14,015 nt of DNA, taken from Actinomycetota bacterium. Lineage in GTDB: Bacteria > Actinomycetota > Humimicrobiia > Humimicrobiales > Humimicrobiaceae. Within the stretch, counting starts at the first letter, position 1; every line of letters begins with the position of its first letter. A program made the translations under genes and the position numbers. This document shows positions 1-7,782 of this stretch, in pieces. A model generated the notes under the pieces. It had not been told where the DNA came from and made no database searches. It saw only the letters and a list, made by a program, of their open reading frames with translations. The stretch is taken from NCBI GenBank assembly GCA_018399435.1, contig JAGYOJ010000015.1, forward strand, positions 1 to 14,015, read 5' to 3'.

Positions 1-706
1 TTTTGTCATAGATTTTTTCATCTATTCTTCTAATAAACTCGCTCATATCAATATATTCACATCTCATGCCGAGATAGCTTTCAAAAAAGGAGGAATCTAC
101 AATGGAGCCACCAATTCCCATGGATACATTTCCCATGGAAAGGTATGATTTTCCCCTCATGGTAGCTACCCCAAGGCCTGCTTTTGAAAACTTTAGAAGC
201 TTTTCTTTTACGTCTTGGGGTATTGATGTGTCATCTGCGTCTTGTACGTCTTTTCCGTATATACCAAAGGCAGGCAGCCCTTTTTGGTCATGTGCTGCAA
301 GTACTGCTGCAAGGTAAACTGCGCCTGGGCGCTCTGAGCCATTAAAGCCCCAAATGGCTTTAGGCCTTCTAGGGTGCATGTCCATGGTCTCAGATCCGTA
401 GCACCAGCAGGGGGTTACTGTAATGGATAGGCCCACGCCTTCCCTTTCAAACTTTTCTTCTGCTTTTGCTGCTTCTGCTACCCCTCCTATATTGGTATCA
501 GCTATAATGCATTCTACAGGTAGCCCGTTTGAATATTTAAGGTTACCCTCTAAAAACTTGGCTGCTTGTTTAGCCATTGCCATGGTCTGGCCTTCTAGGG
601 ATTCTCTTACCCCTTTTCTTCTTCCGTCAATTGTGGGGCGTATTCCTATTTTAGGGAGGTTTCCATAAAGCCTTTTTTTTGGTTCTGTTTGTTTGAATTC
701 TACCAT
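1..706 (-). CDS. fucI: L-fucose isomerase, N-terminal part (3' end outside window)
   Basis: FucI interconverts L-fucose and L-fuculose (also D-arabinose and D-ribulose), the first cytoplasmic step of fucose breakdown. About 235 residues are visible; E. coli FucI has roughly 590, so the C-terminal part with the Mn-binding catalytic Glu, Asp and His lies left of the window. The visible part matches the remembered E. coli protein almost continuously: LPKIGIRPTIDGRRKGVRES, then ITVTPCWCYGSETMDM, RPKAIWGFNGSERPGAVYLA, GKDVQDADDTSIP, SMGIGGSIVDSSFFES and RRIDEKIYD. The ATG at 704-706 follows an AAAGGAG box with about 8 bp spacing. Residues 1-16 extend beyond the E. coli start. The reading frame is intact through the A-run at 83-88. 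The gene starts 17 bp after the preceding UroD-like gene and is the last visible gene of the sugar operon. It is GC-richer than the AOR gene. Kinase and aldolase genes may follow beyond the edge. Confidence 0.96.
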   Translation of the reverse strand, partial: MVEFKQTEPKKRLYGNLPKIGIRPTIDGRRKGVRESLEGQTMAMAKQAAKFLEGNLKYSNGLPVECIIADTNIGGVAEAAKAEEKFEREGVGLSITVTPCWCYGSETMDMHPRRPKAIWGFNGSERPGAVYLAAVLAAHDQKGLPAFGIYGKDVQDADDTSIPQDVKEKLLKFSKAGLGVATMRGKSYLSMGNVSMGIGGSIVDSSFFESYLGMRCEYIDMSEFIRRIDEKIYDK

Positions 707-723
707 TTTCTATACTCCTTTAT

Positions 724-1971
724 TTAATATTTTCCAAATTTGTAAGCTGCATTTAGCATTGATATAACATTTTCAGGCGGGACATCAGCTAAGATATTGT
801 GTATTTGGTTAAAAACTAAACCTCCGCCTTCGCCTAGGATTTCTATTCTTCTTTTGACATCTTCTTCTACATCCTTTGGGGTTCCATTGGCAAGGACATC
901 CCTTGTATTACAAGCTCCGCCCCAAAACACTATGTCTTTTCCAAATTCAGCCTTTAATTTTTCCGGCTCCATATCTTTTGTAGTAGTCTGCACAGGATTT
1001 AAAACATCCAAACCTGCCTCTATGAGGCTTGGCAAAAGCTCATATATTGAGCCGCAGGAATGCAGAAATATCTTACAGTCGCTATTATCATGGACAAAAT
1101 CCCACATTTTCTTATGCCTGGGCATAAAAACTTCTCTGTAGATATCCGGAGACATAAATGGTCCGCCTTGCCCCCCAAGATCATCTCCAAACTGCAATAA
1201 ATCTACATAATCGCCCACGCTATCAATTAATTTTTCCAGTTTTACCAAATTCCTTTCAACCAATCTGTCTAAAAGTTTCTTAGTCCTTTTTTTATCTGCA
1301 TACATATCTATCATAAAATTAGCCATGCCCCTTAAAAAGGTTCCTGTTTCAAATAAATTGCAACCAACAATTAAAACAATGGAATAATCAGTATTCTCAT
1401 ATAAATCCTTAATGCCGTTTACTAATTTTTCAAATTGTTTCTTGTCAAATATGTCTAAATGTGAAGGTGGTGAAGGAACTGCCCAAACATGCCTGTCAAG
1501 TTCTTCATCCTTAAAAGAATCCGGAATTGAATTTAGGTCCTGGTATACCCAATAACACTGGTCTACATATAATGAAGATTTAGGCTTCTTGCCCAGCCTA
1601 TATCCTTCATCATTTAAAAGATAGACTGTTTCATCTTCATCAATTTCAATATTTAAAAATTTTGGTATTAGGCATTTTGAGCCATCATTTAGCGTCCACT
1701 CTCTCCAGTCATCATCAGATTTTAAAAACCATTGCCCAGCATCTATTGCGTCAATGTGAAACATGTCCATGACTTCTTTTTCAGGATATGCCAATTGTTG
1801 TATAAAATCATACATTCTGGCTAATTTATTTTTATCTAGACTGAGCTTTTTCCTTAAATTGTTATAAGCAATAGTTGCAATTCCTGAAGAACGCATGCTT
1901 CCTAAATCAATAGGAACCCTATCAGGTTCCTTATGCGCTAAAACTCTCCTTATTCTTTCTCTTGAATTCAT
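724..1971 (-). CDS. UroD/MtaA-superfamily protein 1 (HxC...C type)
   Basis: A 415-residue cytoplasmic TIM-barrel protein of the uroporphyrinogen decarboxylase / methylcobamide:thiol methyltransferase superfamily. The N-terminus RRVLAHKEPDRVPIDLG is typical of the MtaA-like branch; the RQAGRY motif of true haem-pathway UroD is absent, so haem synthesis is unlikely. A putative zinc triad is present: H304 and C306 in LHSCGS, and C354 in FWGGACN. The C-terminal block FNQIHNILADVPPEN, with H391, is also family-typical. In MtaA/MtbA a His-x-Cys...Cys zinc site activates the thiol that accepts a methyl group from a methylated corrinoid. No corrinoid protein or activator is encoded in the window, so a demethylation role is inference only. 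The gene lies 15 bp after the second UroD-like gene and 17 bp before fucI. The ATG follows a GGGGG stretch that can serve as ribosome binding site. The true substrate is unknown. Confidence 0.88.
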   Translation of the reverse strand: MNSRERIRRVLAHKEPDRVPIDLGSMRSSGIATIAYNNLRKKLSLDKNKLARMYDFIQQLAYPEKEVMDMFHIDAIDAGQWFLKSDDDWREWTLNDGSKCLIPKFLNIEIDEDETVYLLNDEGYRLGKKPKSSLYVDQCYWVYQDLNSIPDSFKDEELDRHVWAVPSPPSHLDIFDKKQFEKLVNGIKDLYENTDYSIVLIVGCNLFETGTFLRGMANFMIDMYADKKRTKKLLDRLVERNLVKLEKLIDSVGDYVDLLQFGDDLGGQGGPFMSPDIYREVFMPRHKKMWDFVHDNSDCKIFLHSCGSIYELLPSLIEAGLDVLNPVQTTTKDMEPEKLKAEFGKDIVFWGGACNTRDVLANGTPKDVEEDVKRRIEILGEGGGLVFNQIHNILADVPPENVISMLNAAYKFGKY

Positions 1972-1986
1972 CTAAACCCCCGCATC

Positions 1987-3147
1987 TTAATATTTACTAT
2001 ATTCTTGTAAAGTTTCCCACCAGGCCATAAGATTTTCTGATGGTACAGAACTTTGAACTATATGTATAGGAGCAAAGACAAAACCTCCACCTGGAGCTAA
2101 ATCAAAAATTCTCTTTTTGGTTTCTTCTCTCACTTCATCGGGTGTCCCAAAAGATAAAATATTATTATCACAACTACCACCCCAGAAAGTTAAATCTTTG
2201 CCAAATTCTTTTTTTAGTTTTTTTGTATCCATGCCCTTGCAATTAACTTGAATTGGATTAAGTATATCTACTCCAGCTTCTAATAATGATGGTATTGCTT
2301 CCTTTATTGCTCCATCACAATGGAAAAATATGTAAACTTTAGATTTTGCTTTTTCTTTTATAAAATCAAACAATTTTTTATGGTATGGCCAAATAAGCTC
2401 CTTATATAAATCCAGGGATACCAGCAGGCTTTCTTTTGTACCCAGATCATCAGCAGCAGATATTGCAAGTACATTTTCACCTACAGTATCTAAAGCTTTT
2501 TCCCAATATTTGCATTTAATTTCTAAAAATTTATCCATAATGGCATGTACAAATTTCTTGTTTACTATCATATCTGTAAAAAATTTTTCGTAACCTGTCA
2601 TCCATATAGCATTTTCCCACATTCCCGCACTCATTCTCTCAAGAAAATAAGCTTTTTTATCTTTAAAAATAACTTTATCTGCTTGCTGTTTTAAATTTTT
2701 AAAACGGTTATCATCTAAGGGGTCTGGCCAATCATAGTTTTTAATATCTGATATTTTGCCTGCATTTCTTAATGGGCTTTTATATATATCATAATAATGC
2801 CCGCCTTCTACGGGCATCCTATATTCTATCCCAAATTCATCTTTTAACTTTAAATAGTCCCCATCTCTTCCTAAATCTTCTGCCAGGCCAGGAGCTTTAG
2901 GTGGATTAGGCGCAACATTTACAATATCAATTTTTAACTTTTCTATAACATCATCATCTACTCTACCAATTTGTGTAATCTTGTCATAAACTTCAGTTCT
3001 TGAATCCAAGCCTATGTATTTTTTTAAATTTCTTAAAGCTATAACATTTATACCACAAACTAAAGCCCCTCCCAAATCAAATGGTATTTTATCAGGCTCT
3101 TTATGTTGCAGTGATGTAGATAGCCTTTGGTAACTATTATTTTCCAC
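1987..3147 (-). CDS. UroD/MtaA-superfamily protein 2 (HCD...C variant)
   Basis: A 386-residue paralogue of the neighbouring UroD-like protein, sharing the N-terminal LQHKEPDKIPFDLGG block, the SLLEAGVDILNPIQ segment and the C-terminal PIHIVQSSVPSEN block. It also carries DWPDPLDDNRF (139-149), a family landmark. The putative metal site differs: the equivalent of His-x-Cys reads H276-C277-D278 in FFHCDG, so the second ligand position is Asp rather than Cys, while C326 (WGGSCDN) is kept. HSDG-like variants exist elsewhere in this superfamily, so this is probably a functional subclass rather than decay; the frame is open throughout. The start is GTG at 3145-3147 with only a weak GAAAG-type ribosome site upstream. 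It lies 32 bp after the AOR gene and 15 bp before the first UroD-like gene. Base composition is AT-rich like AOR. The reaction is unknown; methyl transfer, decarboxylation or another C1 step are possible. Confidence 0.87.
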   Translation of the reverse strand: MENNSYQRLSTSLQHKEPDKIPFDLGGALVCGINVIALRNLKKYIGLDSRTEVYDKITQIGRVDDDVIEKLKIDIVNVAPNPPKAPGLAEDLGRDGDYLKLKDEFGIEYRMPVEGGHYYDIYKSPLRNAGKISDIKNYDWPDPLDDNRFKNLKQQADKVIFKDKKAYFLERMSAGMWENAIWMTGYEKFFTDMIVNKKFVHAIMDKFLEIKCKYWEKALDTVGENVLAISAADDLGTKESLLVSLDLYKELIWPYHKKLFDFIKEKAKSKVYIFFHCDGAIKEAIPSLLEAGVDILNPIQVNCKGMDTKKLKKEFGKDLTFWGGSCDNNILSFGTPDEVREETKKRIFDLAPGGGFVFAPIHIVQSSVPSENLMAWWETLQEYSKY

Positions 3148-3179
3148 TCTAATAAATCACTTTCTAAATAAAAAGTTTA

Positions 3180-5063
3180 TTAAATAAATTCTAGCAGGCC
3201 TAATTCAAGCAGTTTTTGATAAGCAGGGATACCTTTTTCATCCCAGCCTGCTAATTTATAATATAATTTTCTTGCTTTTATAAATTCTTCTTTATTAATT
3301 ATTACGCCTTTTTTAGGGCCTTCTTCAATGGGTTTAAATAATCTAGGTGGGAGAATATCAGCTTCAATATCTATTCCCTCACGGGCAGCAAAAAGCCTAT
3401 ACATATTTATTCTCTTTTCCCCTAATTTCCAAATTTCAAATAAAGAGCTTTCCCATCCTGTAGTCGCATTTACAATCTCAACTAAATGCCCGAAATTAAA
3501 AAACCTTACCGGAGAAAAAGCAAAAATACATCCGCATAATGCATCTAGCATTGAAAATGCAGGTTGTAATAAATAAAACATTCTTACTTTTTTATAATCT
3601 AAATTTTCTGCATTAAGCCTTTCATAAACTGTTAATGGTGACACCTTGTCCATAAATAATTGGCTTGCACTAAAATCAAAATCTGTATCATGTTCTACCA
3701 CAGTGTAATAAGGGCCAATCGGAGAAACAGCATATCCCAAACCAAGCATTTGCTTTACTCTTGGCTCATGGAGTGGAATCTCCAACCCCTTTACATGCAT
3801 TGCATATTCTGATGAATCCTTTATTTCCTCTGAGGCTTTTTTCACGCCTTCTGCTAAAATATTTCCAATATCTTTCCTGTATATGATTTTTTTAATAATT
3901 TTAATAATGCTTTCATGGTCGCCCCATTTAAGTTCTATATTGCCAGTATCGTTTTTATTAATTAAATTATTTTCAAAACATTCAATTGCATAAGAAAGTA
4001 CTATACCTAGTGAAGTCCCATCCAAACCATAATCACAAATAATATTCCAAATTTTTACTGCAGCGTCTAAATCATCAATCAATAAGTTATAAACAGAAGC
4101 TGCTAAACTCTCTAATTCAATAAGCCCAAACCTATTATTAGCACCTATTTTTTCAGTTCCTTTTAGTATTTTTTTACAGCCTCCATAACAATTATTGCAA
4201 TTTACATTTTCTGGATTATATTTTTCAGTTATGGCAAAGCCGTCAATATTTTCAGCACCAGAAAAAGTAGAGGTATGAAAATTTTTTGCAGAGACCATTC
4301 CTTGGTCTGACATTGATTTTAAGTACCCTGCATTACTGGCCGGTCCGTATTGGCTTTTATTAAGTGGGTTAGTTAAATAATTTTTTCTAAAATATTTTGA
4401 TAAAGAATCAAGCTTATTATTATCATAAGCCTTTATATCGCCGGTGCCACTTACGCACACTGCCTTAAGGTTTTTTGATCCCATAACAGCGCCTACGCCG
4501 CACCTTGAACTAATAAAAAGATTATCATTTACAATTGATGAATACCTGACTAAATTTTCCCCTGCAGGACCAATTAAGGCTATTCTTGAATTTTTTGTAT
4601 CCTTATTATTTATTAAAATATCATAAGCTTCCGAGGTTAGCTTACCCCAAATATTAGAAGCATTTCTTATTTCTATTTTACTGTCTTTAATATAAATATA
4701 GCTTGGTTCTTTTGCCTTGCCTTTTATTATTATTGCATCAAAACCCGCTTTTTTAATTTCAGGGCCAAAAAAACCTGGAGTGGTACTTTCACCTATTGAG
4801 TTGGTTAATGGGGATTTTGTAACAACATTATGCAGTGCAGTACCTGGACAGTTGACACCTGTAATAGGTGAAGTTGAAAATATTAATAAGTTATTTTCAG
4901 AAAAAGGATCTATGCCTTTTGGTAGCTCTTTTAGCAGGTAGTAAGCCGCCAGGCAAGCGCCTCCATAATATTTCCTGTAAAAAAGTTCATCTTTTTTTTC
5001 AAAAGTTACTTTCTTATTTGTTAAGTCTATCCTTAATATTTTTCCACTAAACCCATAAAACAT
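3180..5063 (-). CDS. aldehyde:ferredoxin oxidoreductase family protein (tungsten/molybdenum)
   Basis: A 627-residue protein of the AOR family, which oxidises aldehydes to acids with a tungsto- or molybdo-bispterin centre and a [4Fe-4S] cluster, passing electrons to ferredoxin. The N-terminal domain begins GFSGKILRIDLTNKKVT and holds GACLAAYYLLKELPKG and the hallmark SSRCGVGAVMGSKNLKAV (185-202). The cluster motif C289-x2-C292-x3-C296 is complete. The usual distal DxxGLC ligand motif appears as D507-A-L-C-G-C512, so C512 (or C510) is the likely fourth ligand. CDYGLDGTSLG (343-353) matches the pterin-binding region. Length is close to the roughly 605 residues of Pyrococcus AOR. No signal peptide was seen, so it should act in the cytoplasm. 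It starts 10 bp after the transporter ATPase gene. No separate small ferredoxin subunit, as in some bacterial AORs, lies nearby. From context the substrate may be lactaldehyde from fucose cleavage, or a sugar aldehyde. That is inference. Confidence 0.93.
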   Translation of the reverse strand: MFYGFSGKILRIDLTNKKVTFEKKDELFYRKYYGGACLAAYYLLKELPKGIDPFSENNLLIFSTSPITGVNCPGTALHNVVTKSPLTNSIGESTTPGFFGPEIKKAGFDAIIIKGKAKEPSYIYIKDSKIEIRNASNIWGKLTSEAYDILINNKDTKNSRIALIGPAGENLVRYSSIVNDNLFISSRCGVGAVMGSKNLKAVCVSGTGDIKAYDNNKLDSLSKYFRKNYLTNPLNKSQYGPASNAGYLKSMSDQGMVSAKNFHTSTFSGAENIDGFAITEKYNPENVNCNNCYGGCKKILKGTEKIGANNRFGLIELESLAASVYNLLIDDLDAAVKIWNIICDYGLDGTSLGIVLSYAIECFENNLINKNDTGNIELKWGDHESIIKIIKKIIYRKDIGNILAEGVKKASEEIKDSSEYAMHVKGLEIPLHEPRVKQMLGLGYAVSPIGPYYTVVEHDTDFDFSASQLFMDKVSPLTVYERLNAENLDYKKVRMFYLLQPAFSMLDALCGCIFAFSPVRFFNFGHLVEIVNATTGWESSLFEIWKLGEKRINMYRLFAAREGIDIEADILPPRLFKPIEEGPKKGVIINKEEFIKARKLYYKLAGWDEKGIPAYQKLLELGLLEFI

Positions 5064-5073
5064 AACCTATACC

Positions 5074-6582
5074 CTATACATAATAACTGGCAATCTGATT
5101 AGAAACTATATCGTAGCTGTCAGCATCCTTTGATACCTCTCCTATCTCCCCTATTATCTTTTTCTCCCTGAATATATAAATCCTGTTAGCAAGCTTTATT
5201 ATCTCAGGCATATCTGAAGATATTAGGATAATTGACTTTCCTTGCTCATGGGCAAGATTATATATTAGCTTATGTATATATTCTTTTGCCCCTACATCCA
5301 CACCTATGGTAGGCTCATCAAATATTATGATATCACAATCTGCTACTAGCCACTTGGATATGGATAGCTTCTGCTGGTTTCCACCGGATAGCTTTTGGGC
5401 CAGCTGGTTTATAGAAGTTGCCCTTATGTCAAGCTCATCTACCATGCGCCTTGCATTCTCTTCTTCTTTTTTCCCATTTATAAGCTTTAGCACTTTAGAG
5501 GCAATCATGGGCCAGATGGTAATATTTACATTGGTCTTTATATTAGAGTTTAGAAGAAGGCCTTCTTCTTTTCTGTTTTCTGTAACATAGCCTATCCTGT
5601 ATTTATACAGGCTATCTGATATTGAGCGGGGGTTTATCTCTTTGCCTCCCACATATACTTTTCCTGACTGCTTTCTATCCTCCCCTATTAGGAGCCTTGC
5701 AAGCTCTGTTCTACCTGCCCCCATCAGGCCGTAGAAACCCAGCACCTCTCCTTTACGCAGCTTAAAGGACATATCCTCTGCCTTATGCTCTTTGTATATG
5801 CCTTCTGCTTCCAGCACTATATTATCCTCTTCTACTGCCCCGGCCCTAAAGGCTTCTATTTTTTCTTCTCTTCCTATCATCATCTTAACAAGGTCAGCTC
5901 TTTCTACTTCCTCTATTTTTTTGGTTCCTATTTTTTTGCCGTCACGGAGAACTGTTACCTTATCGCAGACCCTAAATACCTCTTCTAGCTTGTGGGTTAC
6001 AAATATTATTATAATGCCTTTCTCTTTTAGGCCGGAAAGTATCTCAAAAAGGGTTTTAATCTCTGATTCAGATATTGCTGATGTTGGCTCGTCTAGAAGC
6101 AGTATCTTTGAATTTGAGGCAAGTGCCTTTGCAATCTCAACCATTTGCTTCTGGGCTACAGAAAGCTCTCCTATGGCCTTGGTAGGGGGTATGTCAAGGC
6201 CTACCATATCAAGGTAGCGTTTTGAGGTTTTGTTTATTGCTTTCCAGTCAAGTATGGCTGTCTTTCCTATGGTTTTCATCTTATCAAGCATTATGTTTTC
6301 TGCCACAGAATACCTGGGAAATACCTGAAGCTCCTGGTTTACAACGCTTATATCTTTTGCAAGCGCTTCTATATAGCTTTCTACTACAAGTTTTTTATCA
6401 TCTATATACATCTTCCCTGTATCCTGGGGATGCACTCCGCATATTACTTTAATAAGGGTTGACTTTCCAGCCCCGTTTTCTCCCAGGAGGGCATGAATTT
6501 CTCCTTCTAGAAACTCTACCGAGACGCTGTCAAGCGCTTTTATCCCTGGAAAAGACTTTGAAATATTTTCAACTTTTAACAT
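5074..6582 (-). CDS. sugar ABC transporter, double ATP-binding protein (RbsA/MglA type)
   Basis: The ATPase subunit of a ribose/galactose-type sugar importer, acting at the inner face of the membrane. The 502 residues hold two ABC domains. The first has Walker A GENGAGKST (34-42), signature LSVAQKQ (140-146) and Walker B LLLDEPTS (161-168). The second has the degenerate Walker A GLMGAGRTE (285-293), signature LSGGNQQK (398-405) and Walker B IIFDEPT (419-425), followed by IGVDVGAKEYIHKLI. The degenerate second Walker A (GAGRTEL) is normal for RbsA-type proteins. Length is usual for the family. The ATG follows an AGGGGGT ribosome site and lies 24 bp after the binding-protein gene; AOR follows 10 bp later. 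The cluster order permease, binding protein, ATPase differs from the common rbs order. The transported sugar cannot be read from this subunit. The fucI gene in the same operon suggests fucose or a related sugar. Confidence 0.96.
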   Translation of the reverse strand: MLKVENISKSFPGIKALDSVSVEFLEGEIHALLGENGAGKSTLIKVICGVHPQDTGKMYIDDKKLVVESYIEALAKDISVVNQELQVFPRYSVAENIMLDKMKTIGKTAILDWKAINKTSKRYLDMVGLDIPPTKAIGELSVAQKQMVEIAKALASNSKILLLDEPTSAISESEIKTLFEILSGLKEKGIIIIFVTHKLEEVFRVCDKVTVLRDGKKIGTKKIEEVERADLVKMMIGREEKIEAFRAGAVEEDNIVLEAEGIYKEHKAEDMSFKLRKGEVLGFYGLMGAGRTELARLLIGEDRKQSGKVYVGGKEINPRSISDSLYKYRIGYVTENRKEEGLLLNSNIKTNVNITIWPMIASKVLKLINGKKEEENARRMVDELDIRATSINQLAQKLSGGNQQKLSISKWLVADCDIIIFDEPTIGVDVGAKEYIHKLIYNLAHEQGKSIILISSDMPEIIKLANRIYIFREKKIIGEIGEVSKDADSYDIVSNQIASYYV

Positions 6583-6606
6583 AACTTACCCCCTACCATT
6601 TATTTC

Positions 6607-7707
6607 TTATTTAAAAAATTCCTCTTTTGCGCTATCAGCCAGGTCATATGCTGCCTGCCATAGCTCATCTGAGAATGTATCCAGGTTATCTTCGGTTATA
6701 AGTACACCAAAGGTATCAACAAAGGTATGATCCTGTTTTGTTTCCATGCCGTCTATTAGGTACTCAAGTAGAAGCGGTGTTACATAACCCTGGCAATACG
6801 GGTTCTGGCCAAATGTACCTGTAATATAGCCCTGCTCTATTGCTTTTAGTACTGCAGGATCATCGTCTATTCCTACAAATGCGATGCTGTCATTTTGCAT
6901 CTCGGTTAGAATCTGGGCTACAGCAACTGTGGGGTTATAGCCTGTTGTAACTATGCCGTTTACTGCATCGCCTTGTGCTGCCAGTGCATTTGATATTTTT
7001 TCAGTACACTCTTCAATTGCAGTCATATCGCCAATGGTTTGAACTATTTCAACGCCATCATACTGTGCTACTACTTCTTCAACGCCTTCTTTTCTTAAGA
7101 TGGTGTTTGGATCTGTTACTACTTCTAGCACGTTTAGGATTCCGCCTTCATAGTCCATAGCCTCGCAAACCTTCTCAGTTGCAGCCATTGCAGCAGCCTT
7201 CACATCAGTTGCCACTGTAAATGAAGCGGGTGTAGGATCCTGGGTCTGAGCGCCAAAATTACATACATGTACGCCCTGTGCTACTACTTCTTCATAGAGT
7301 GCATTTGCGCCTGCTGCATCTAATGGGAAAATCATTAGCCCCTGGTAGCCCTGGGCTACAAGCGCTTCAACCTGCTCGTTTTCTGTTGGCTGGGTCCAGT
7401 CAGTGCCAATTTGTGAGTGAACTTCTACACCAAAGTCCTCAGCATGCTTATCAAGTCCCTTTTTTACTGATTCATAGTAAGGGTGAACTGCTGGCCAGTA
7501 TGTTGATATCTTATACTCTTTTGCTTCAGCTTCTTCGGTTTCTTCTGCTTCAGCAGCTGGCTCTTCTTCAACAGCCGGCTCTTCAGCTTCTTCTTCTGCA
7601 GCTTCTTCTGCTGGTGCTGCTTCCTGCGCGCAGCCTGCAAGAGGCATTACTGTAAATATTGATAGTGCTAGAAGCGCTACCATTATTTTTACTATATTAG
7701 TTTTCAT
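6607..7707 (-). CDS. sugar ABC transporter substrate-binding lipoprotein
   Basis: An extracytoplasmic receptor of the ribose-binding (periplasmic-binding-protein-like type I, Peripla_BP_4) family that delivers sugar to the permease. The 366 residues start with a lipoprotein signal, MKTNIVKIMVALLALSIF, and lipobox PLAGC with acylated Cys26. A Glu/Ala-rich linker of about 40 residues (27-67) precedes the folded domain, which begins near YKISTYWPAVHPYYESVKKG. Family landmarks include the segment VEALVAQGYQGLMIFPLDAA and GIDDDPAVLKAIEQGYITGTFGQNP near the C-terminus. The ribosome site AAAGG lies about 8 bp from the ATG. An additional, stronger AGGAGG sequence lies further upstream without a start codon (see separate entry). 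Base composition is clearly GC-richer than in AOR. The Ala/Glu tether probably accounts for part of this, and codon choice in a strongly expressed gene may add to it. The ligand is unknown; a fucose-like sugar is inferred from context. Confidence 0.95.
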   Translation of the reverse strand: MKTNIVKIMVALLALSIFTVMPLAGCAQEAAPAEEAAEEEAEEPAVEEEPAAEAEETEEAEAKEYKISTYWPAVHPYYESVKKGLDKHAEDFGVEVHSQIGTDWTQPTENEQVEALVAQGYQGLMIFPLDAAGANALYEEVVAQGVHVCNFGAQTQDPTPASFTVATDVKAAAMAATEKVCEAMDYEGGILNVLEVVTDPNTILRKEGVEEVVAQYDGVEIVQTIGDMTAIEECTEKISNALAAQGDAVNGIVTTGYNPTVAVAQILTEMQNDSIAFVGIDDDPAVLKAIEQGYITGTFGQNPYCQGYVTPLLLEYLIDGMETKQDHTFVDTFGVLITEDNLDTFSDELWQAAYDLADSAKEEFFK

Positions 7708-7764
7708 TTAACTTACCTTTCTTTTAGTTTACAAATTGCAAAAAAAAGTTTTTCTCTATATGAA

Positions 7765-7773
7765 CCACCTCCT
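7765..7773 (-). promoter_or_regulatory. orphan Shine-Dalgarno-like sequence in the permease/binding-protein gap
   Basis: Read on the minus strand this is AGGAGGTGG, the strongest anti-SD match in the operon. It lies about 55 bases before the binding-protein ATG, which has its own AAAGG box. No ATG, GTG or TTG starts a usable reading frame at proper distance from it. It may be a leftover ribosome site, or an mRNA-stabilising SD of the kind described for Bacillus cryIIIA (STAB-SD). The role is inferred; only the sequence is observed. Confidence 0.45.
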
Positions 7774-7782
7774 AAAAATAGA

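Noticed and set aside
83..88. Possible frameshift in fucI at a run of six A
   Set aside because: With the six bases counted exactly, the frame stays open and the protein matches FucI on both sides of the run.
724..3147. Haem-pathway uroporphyrinogen decarboxylase (hemE) for the two UroD-like genes
   Set aside because: The RQAGRY motif is absent, MtaA-like motifs are present, and no haem gene is nearby.
5792..6217. 141-codon plus-strand reading frame opposite the ABC ATPase gene
   Set aside because: It lies wholly within a clearly conserved ATPase gene, is of low-complexity Ser/Ile type, and shows no family motif.
7278..7655. 125-codon Leu-rich plus-strand frame opposite the binding-protein gene
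   Set aside because: It is the antisense of the Ala/Glu-rich linker and repeated GCN codons, which yields Leu/Gln runs; no ribosome site or homology seen.
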